In this document: positions 59,847 to 64,000 of the stretch, piece after piece | How positions within the stretch are numbered: the stretch's first letter is position 1 | Layout: each line of letters opens with the position of its first letter | Assembly (NCBI RefSeq): GCF_000196175.1 | Contig: NC_005363.1 | Location: forward strand, 1,860,001-1,924,000 | Direction of reading: 5' to 3' | Length of the DNA stretch: 64,000 bases | Source: Bdellovibrio bacteriovorus HD100 | GTDB lineage: Bacteria > Bdellovibrionota > Bdellovibrionia > Bdellovibrionales > Bdellovibrionaceae | Program-made: the position numbers and the translations under genes | The notes under the pieces: model-generated | Databases searched by the model: none | What the model was told of the DNA's origin: nothing | The model's input: only the letters and a program-made list of their open reading frames with translations

Positions 59847-60428
59847 TTACAACTGAGCGGTGACTGAAGGAAGCAGCGGAAGCGGGTCTATCGGTCCGCG
59901 GTCCTTCCTGACTTCAAAGTGCAGGTGAACCCCGGTGGCGCGTCCTGTGCGGCCCATGGCGCCAACAACTTCGCCCTGACGGACCTTCTGGCCCTCAGAG
60001 ACCAGGATCTTGTCAAAGTGGGCATACAGTGTTGCCCAGCCGTTGCCAGATTCGATCAGGACCATCTTTCCATACCCACGGAACTCACGACCTGCATAGA
60101 TCACTGTGCCGGCCTGGGAGGCCAAAATAGGCGTTCCTTTAGGTGCTGCCAGGTCAATGCCCAGATGCGGACGACGCTTGTTGGGTAAGAACCCACGGGT
60201 CATGCGCGCACGATCCACAGGCCAATCAAAGGTCAAAGACTGTTCGATACGGGGGCTGTGATCTGAAGCGGCCACGCGGGCGCTATTGCCGCCGTTGGGT
60301 GCCAGATATTCGCGTGAAAGGGGTGTGTGAAAAGTCGTACAGGAACCCAAAGTTCCCAACGTGACAATGCATCCTGCAATTTTAACGAGCTGATTCCATC
60401 CTGGTGTCATGGATTGAGTATACGACAT
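59847..60428 (-). CDS. M23 (LytM) peptidase lipoprotein
   Basis: 193 residues with lipobox-like LGSC (Cys about 30). The LytM core has zinc motifs HLGIDL (HxxxD) and HLHFE (HxH), so it is probably an active endopeptidase of peptidoglycan cross-links or a divisome activator. Start ATG 60428 with AAGGGCTT upstream. No amidase partner adjoins. Anchoring suggests periplasmic face of a membrane. Confidence 0.9.
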   Translation of the reverse strand: MSYTQSMTPGWNQLVKIAGCIVTLGTLGSCTTFHTPLSREYLAPNGGNSARVAASDHSPRIEQSLTFDWPVDRARMTRGFLPNKRRPHLGIDLAAPKGTPILASQAGTVIYAGREFRGYGKMVLIESGNGWATLYAHFDKILVSEGQKVRQGEVVGAMGRTGRATGVHLHFEVRKDRGPIDPLPLLPSVTAQL

Positions 60429-60506
60429 AAGCCCTTGGATCCAAAGAATTTTTTGACCAAAGACCAGCTTAAAATAAAGGCATTTTCACTATTGAAAACA
60501 CAAAAA

Positions 60507-60530
60507 AAGCCCCCAGATTTCTGAGGGCTT
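60507..60530 (-). terminator. Rho-independent terminator after glyA
   Basis: Stem AAGCCCCCAG/CTGAGGGCTT, one mismatch, ATTT loop; a run of seven Ts on the minus strand. Confidence 0.82.
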
Positions 60531-60559
60531 CGTAATACTTTGTCAGTTTGAGACTGCGA

Positions 60560-61807
60560 TTAGTAAATCGGGAACTGCTTGCAAAGCTCTTTTACTTCTT
60601 CATGCACGCGGTTTTTCACACCAGCATCTTCAGCGTTATTCAGAACTTGGCCGATCCATTTCGCAATTTGCTTCATTTCCGCTGGACCCATTCCACGTGT
60701 GGTCAAAGCGGGAGTTCCGATGCGAACACCACTTGTGACAAATGGAGAGCGCTTTTCATTTGGCACAGTGTTTTTATTCACAGTGATGCCAGCTTCATCC
60801 AAAGAATTTTCTGCCAGCTTCCCCGTGATTTCTCGATCGCTCAGATCCACCAGGATCAAATGGTTGTCAGTGCCGCCGGTCACAAGCTTGAAGCCTGCAG
60901 ACAAAAGCTCTTCTGCCAGAACTTTTGCGTTGCTAACCACTTTGCCGGAATAATCTTTAAACTCTGGTTTAAGAGCTTCGCCGAAGGCCACGGCTTTACC
61001 CGCAATCACGTGCTCCAACGGTCCACCCTGGATACCAGGGAAGATGCGGGAGTTCATGGTCTTGGCTTTTTCTTCTGAGTTCGTCAGGATCATGCCGCCA
61101 CGAGGACCGCGCAAGGTTTTGTGTGTGGTCGTGGTGATGTAGTCAGCATAAGGAACCGGGGACGGGTGATGGCCTGTTGCCACAAGACCTGCAAAGTGAG
61201 CCATGTCCACCAGCAGTTGAGCGCCGACTTCGTCTGCGATCTCTTTGAATTTTGCAAAGTCCAAGGTGCGCGGATAAGCACTGTAACCCGCAATGATCAG
61301 TTTCGGCTGAACCTCTTTCGCTGTAGCGCGGATTGTATCATAATTCAAACGACCTGTTTCCGGATCCAGCTTGTACGAAGCTGCTTTGAACAGCATCCCG
61401 CTGAAATTCACCGGAGACCCGTGAGTCAGATGCCCGCCGTGAGAAAGATCCATGCCCAAGATAGTTTCACCCGCTTTGCAGGCCGCCAGGTAAACACCCA
61501 TGTTGGCCTGGGATCCAGAGTGTGGCTGGACGTTGGCATACTGAACGCCGAAAAGTTTCTTTGCTCTTTCAATCGCCAGGGATTCAACTGTGTCCACGTT
61601 TACGCAGCCGCCATAGTAGCGTTTGCCTGGATAGCCTTCAGCGTACTTGTTGGTCAGGATAGAGCCCTGAGCTTCCATCACAGCTTTGGAGGTGTAGTTC
61701 TCAGAAGCGATCATTTCCAGTCCGAACTGCTGACGTTCAGATTCTTTGTTGATGGCGGCCAGAATTTCCGGATCCACTTGGGCTAAGCTGAGTGAAGTTG
61801 AATGCAT
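60560..61807 (-). CDS. glyA: Serine hydroxymethyltransferase
   Basis: 415 residues. PLP enzyme converting serine plus THF to glycine plus 5,10-methylene-THF. PLP lysine is in [36 protein letters not shown] and [17 protein letters not shown]-type segments (here [17 protein letters not shown]) are classic. Terminator follows at once. Last gene of acpP-fabF-rpiB-glyA; a 101-base gap precedes it. Confidence 0.96.
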   Translation of the reverse strand: MHSTSLSLAQVDPEILAAINKESERQQFGLEMIASENYTSKAVMEAQGSILTNKYAEGYPGKRYYGGCVNVDTVESLAIERAKKLFGVQYANVQPHSGSQANMGVYLAACKAGETILGMDLSHGGHLTHGSPVNFSGMLFKAASYKLDPETGRLNYDTIRATAKEVQPKLIIAGYSAYPRTLDFAKFKEIADEVGAQLLVDMAHFAGLVATGHHPSPVPYADYITTTTHKTLRGPRGGMILTNSEEKAKTMNSRIFPGIQGGPLEHVIAGKAVAFGEALKPEFKDYSGKVVSNAKVLAEELLSAGFKLVTGGTDNHLILVDLSDREITGKLAENSLDEAGITVNKNTVPNEKRSPFVTSGVRIGTPALTTRGMGPAEMKQIAKWIGQVLNNAEDAGVKNRVHEEVKELCKQFPIY

Positions 61808-61908
61808 AGACGGACTCCTTAACGCAGGTTCAAACCGCGCCTTGATTTTAGTCGTGATGTTAAATCAGATGATGAAAGTATCCCTTGAAAGACAGGAATT
61901 TAAAAGTC

Positions 61909-62385
61909 TCAACAACCAGTGTCGCTTGAAAGCTTGTCGACGCGCTGTTGGTGGCGTCCACCGGCGAAGGATGTCGACAGGAACGTTTGCAGCATCTTCA
62001 CCGCATCATCAGGGGATGTGAAACGTTCGCTCAGGCAAAGAATGTTGGCGTTGTTATGTTCCCGGGACAGACGGGCGATGTCGGTATTCCAGCAAAGCGC
62101 CGCACGGATTTGTGGGAACTTGTTGGCGCGAATGGCCATACCCTGGCCGGAGCCACAGATCAAAAGACCCAAAGCCGGGCCTTTTTGAGAATCAATCAGG
62201 TTGTTTTTTTGATTTTGAAGCTCCACTTTAACAACTTCACGGCACACCTGATCGGCATAGTCCGGATAGTCGACAGAGTCAGCGGAGTGAGTGCCCATGT
62301 CCTTCCATTGGATATCTGGAAGAGCCGCCATCACTTTAAGTTTTAAATCCAACCCAGCGTGATCGCAACCAACATAGACAATCAT
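61909..62385 (-). CDS. rpiB: Ribose 5-phosphate isomerase B
   Basis: 158 residues. Interconverts ribulose and ribose 5-phosphate. Markers are GCDHAGLDLK, VDYPDYADQVC, LICGSGQGMAIRANK (CGxGxG; usually CGTGIG), and NNANILCLSER. A short insertion of about 12 residues (QNQKNNLIDSQ) precedes the active-site strand. 3 bases after fabF on the same strand. Confidence 0.93.
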   Translation of the reverse strand: MIVYVGCDHAGLDLKLKVMAALPDIQWKDMGTHSADSVDYPDYADQVCREVVKVELQNQKNNLIDSQKGPALGLLICGSGQGMAIRANKFPQIRAALCWNTDIARLSREHNNANILCLSERFTSPDDAVKMLQTFLSTSFAGGRHQQRVDKLSSDTGC

Positions 62386-62388
62386 TTC

Positions 62389-63660
62389 TTATCCTTCGTA
62401 TTTAGAGAAGATCATGGAGGCGTTGGTTCCACCGAAACCAAAGCTGTTGTTGATGACATTGGTGATTTTACCTTTACGTGCCTCATTAGGAACGTAATCC
62501 AAATCACAGTCTTCACTTGGATTTTCCAAGTTGATCGTTGGAGGAGCCACCTGGTCGCGAATTGCCATCACACAGAAAGCAGATTCAATTGCGCCAGCTG
62601 CGCCCAACGCGTGACCCATCATGGACTTGGTGCTGGAAACCCAGACCTTTTTCGCATGATCACCCAGCAGGCGTTTGATTGCCGCGGTTTCAAGGCCGTC
62701 ACCCACCGGCGTACTTGTGCCGTGAGCGTTGATATAGTTGATGTCTTCCGCTTTCAGACCGGAGTCTTTCAAAGCCATGGACATCGCCGCATAACCACCA
62801 GCGCCTTCCGGAGCCGGGGAAGTCATGTGGTAAGCATCGGAGGAAACTCCGTAGCCTGTGATTTCGCAAAGAATATTGGCGCCACGTTTGACCGCGTGCT
62901 CAAGGGATTCGATGCAAAGAACCGCCGCACCCTCTGCCAAAACAAATCCGTCACGGTCTTTATCCCAAGGACGGCTGGCTTTTTCAGGAGCATCGTTGCG
63001 GGTGGACAGGGCGCGCATGGAAGCAAAGCCTCCAACAGCCAGTCCGCAGATCGTGCTTTCTGCGCCACCTGCAAGCATCACATCAGTCACGCCGTCGCGA
63101 ATATAGCGAACCGCATCTCCGATAGAGTGAACACCTGAAGCACACGCGGAAGTCACAGAATAGTTAGGACCTTTCAGTCCCAATGAGATCGTCACCTGAC
63201 CCGCGGCCAGGTTCGTGATCACAGAAGGGATGAAGAACGGACTGATACGGCCCGGTCCTCTTTCCTTCATTTTTATGGCGGTTTCTTCGATGTTCGCAAG
63301 ACCACCGATACCGACACCAATAATCACTCCCGCTTGATTCTTCACTTCTTCGGTCAGTTCCAGCTTGGCCATTTCCACGGCCATTTTGGAAGCTGCGATC
63401 GAGTAGTGAATGAACTCGTCCATTTTCTTTTGCTCTTTTTTCTCGACGTATTGGTCTGTGTTGAAACCTTTTACTTCGCCGGCAAAAGTCACATCGAAGC
63501 CTGTCGTGTCGAATTTGGTGATCTTGGCGATCCCAGATTGACCACGGATTGCGGCAGCCCAGCTGTCCTCAATGGTATTACCAAGGGGAGTGACTGCGCC
63601 TACTCCGGTGACGACAACTCTTCTTTGTGGTTTGGATGGACGTTCAAATCGGGAGTTCAT
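62389..63660 (-). CDS. fabF: 3-oxoacyl-ACP synthase II
   Basis: 423 residues. Condensing enzyme of fatty-acid elongation. Catalytic Cys in SVTSACASGVHS, His in INAHGTSTPVGD, and His in MMGHALGAAGA; NNSFGFGGTNAS near the C-terminus. Follows acpP by 6 bases on the same strand. Length normal. Confidence 0.96.
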   Translation of the reverse strand: MNSRFERPSKPQRRVVVTGVGAVTPLGNTIEDSWAAAIRGQSGIAKITKFDTTGFDVTFAGEVKGFNTDQYVEKKEQKKMDEFIHYSIAASKMAVEMAKLELTEEVKNQAGVIIGVGIGGLANIEETAIKMKERGPGRISPFFIPSVITNLAAGQVTISLGLKGPNYSVTSACASGVHSIGDAVRYIRDGVTDVMLAGGAESTICGLAVGGFASMRALSTRNDAPEKASRPWDKDRDGFVLAEGAAVLCIESLEHAVKRGANILCEITGYGVSSDAYHMTSPAPEGAGGYAAMSMALKDSGLKAEDINYINAHGTSTPVGDGLETAAIKRLLGDHAKKVWVSSTKSMMGHALGAAGAIESAFCVMAIRDQVAPPTINLENPSEDCDLDYVPNEARKGKITNVINNSFGFGGTNASMIFSKYEG

Positions 63661-63666
63661 AATGAA

Positions 63667-63903
63667 TTAAGCTTTTCCTTTTTTCTCAAGGTAAGAAGCT
63701 ACGTCTTGAACTGTCTTCAGCTTTTCAGCGTCTTCGTCAGGGATTTCAAGATCGAATTCTTCTTCCATTGCCATCACAAGTTCAACGATATCCAAGCTGT
63801 CTGCGCCCAGATCGTCGATGAAAGAAGCTTCCGCTTTAACTTTATCTGGATCTACGCCAAGTTGTTCAACGATGATATCTTTAACCTTTGGATGAATAGC
63901 CAT
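63667..63903 (-). CDS. acpP: Acyl carrier protein
   Basis: 78 residues, acidic. The phosphopantetheine Ser is in [22 protein letters not shown] precedes the ATG. First gene of the acpP-fabF-rpiB-glyA set within this window; fabG, often next to it, is not seen in the remaining 97 bases. Bases 63904-64000 hold AT-rich promoter-like DNA. Confidence 0.97.
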   Translation of the reverse strand: MAIHPKVKDIIVEQLGVDPDKVKAEASFIDDLGADSLDIVELVMAMEEEFDLEIPDEDAEKLKTVQDVASYLEKKGKA

Positions 63904-64000
63904 TTATGCCTCCTAATAGTGCGTTCAATATTACTTAAATTACAAGTCTAGTCTAGTGTTAGAACTCTATCATGTCGCTCCTAGGCGATATGAAGTATTC

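Noticed and set aside
63974-63987. TCGCTCCTAGGCGA near-palindrome as a copy of the 26039-26166 repeat
   Set aside because: Only GCTCCTAGG is shared, too short to call a repeat copy.
1-64000. CRISPR array, prophage, integrase, rRNA or tRNA genes
   Set aside because: No spaced direct repeats, phage structural genes or clover-leaf sequences were seen on reading both strands.

Overview
The window reads as chromosomal DNA of a predatory deltaproteobacterium of the Bdellovibrio type, most like Bdellovibrio bacteriovorus. This is an inference from gene content and style: dense coding, roughly half G+C, many short secreted or lipoprotein genes, c-di-GMP effectors, cell-wall recycling genes, and Bdellovibrio-like versions of standard genes. 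No rRNA, tRNA, CRISPR array or prophage was seen. One mobile unit was found.

Layout. 1-6160: a sigma70-type promoter, an uncharacterised Rossmann-like protein, purB, then a tightly coupled murein-peptide module (LD-carboxypeptidase, SxxK serine hydrolase, mpl). 6161-6970: a REP-associated tyrosine transposase (RAYT) bounded by perfect 24-bp inverted repeats. 7041-11922: mutS and glnD. 11978-18481: small secreted proteins, an App1-like phosphatase, a Cys-rich protein beside sufE, a trypsin-like protease, yebC and a DUF455 ferritin-like protein. 18478-21362 (minus): SDR, queD, an RluF/RsuA-type pseudouridine synthase and an LpxR-like lipid A deacylase, all overlapping. 21665-27046: a small Cys protein, a cNMP-EAL phosphodiesterase, a peptide-binding protein, acyl-CoA dehydrogenase, a large structured inverted repeat and a site-2 protease. 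27193-32217: scpA, an unusually acidic scpB, a membrane/HTTM/thioredoxin trio and a lipoprotein. 32207-39835: a binding protein, nrdB, nrdA with an NrdR box, a radical SAM protein, an MnmC-like methyltransferase and another binding protein. 39836-44548: an operon of GH3-type acyl-acid amido synthetase, LysE exporter and C45 Ntn hydrolase, divergent from a TetR regulator across two tandem operator-like repeats. 44545-50507: an RND/MMPL transporter joined in frame to a LolA-like domain, a large secreted protein and a DUF1302-like barrel. 50570-60428: PilZ, FMN reductase, a 45-residue membrane ORF, kup, patatin, YceI, bestrophin, lipoprotein, outer-membrane barrel with a sigma54-type promoter, and an M23 peptidase. 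60560-63903 (minus): acpP, fabF, rpiB, glyA.

The most promising undescribed system is the GH3-LysE-C45-TetR locus. Its parts could make an amide conjugate in the cytoplasm, export it, and cleave or remodel it outside, under a dedicated repressor. Second are structured repeats: the RAYT unit, a covarying hairpin pair at 21567-21593 and 33174-33200, and the 128-bp inverted repeat at 26039-26166. Third is the RND gene with an in-frame internal start (strong Shine-Dalgarno plus signal peptide) for its LolA-like domain. All functional calls rest on motifs read by eye; no database search was run.
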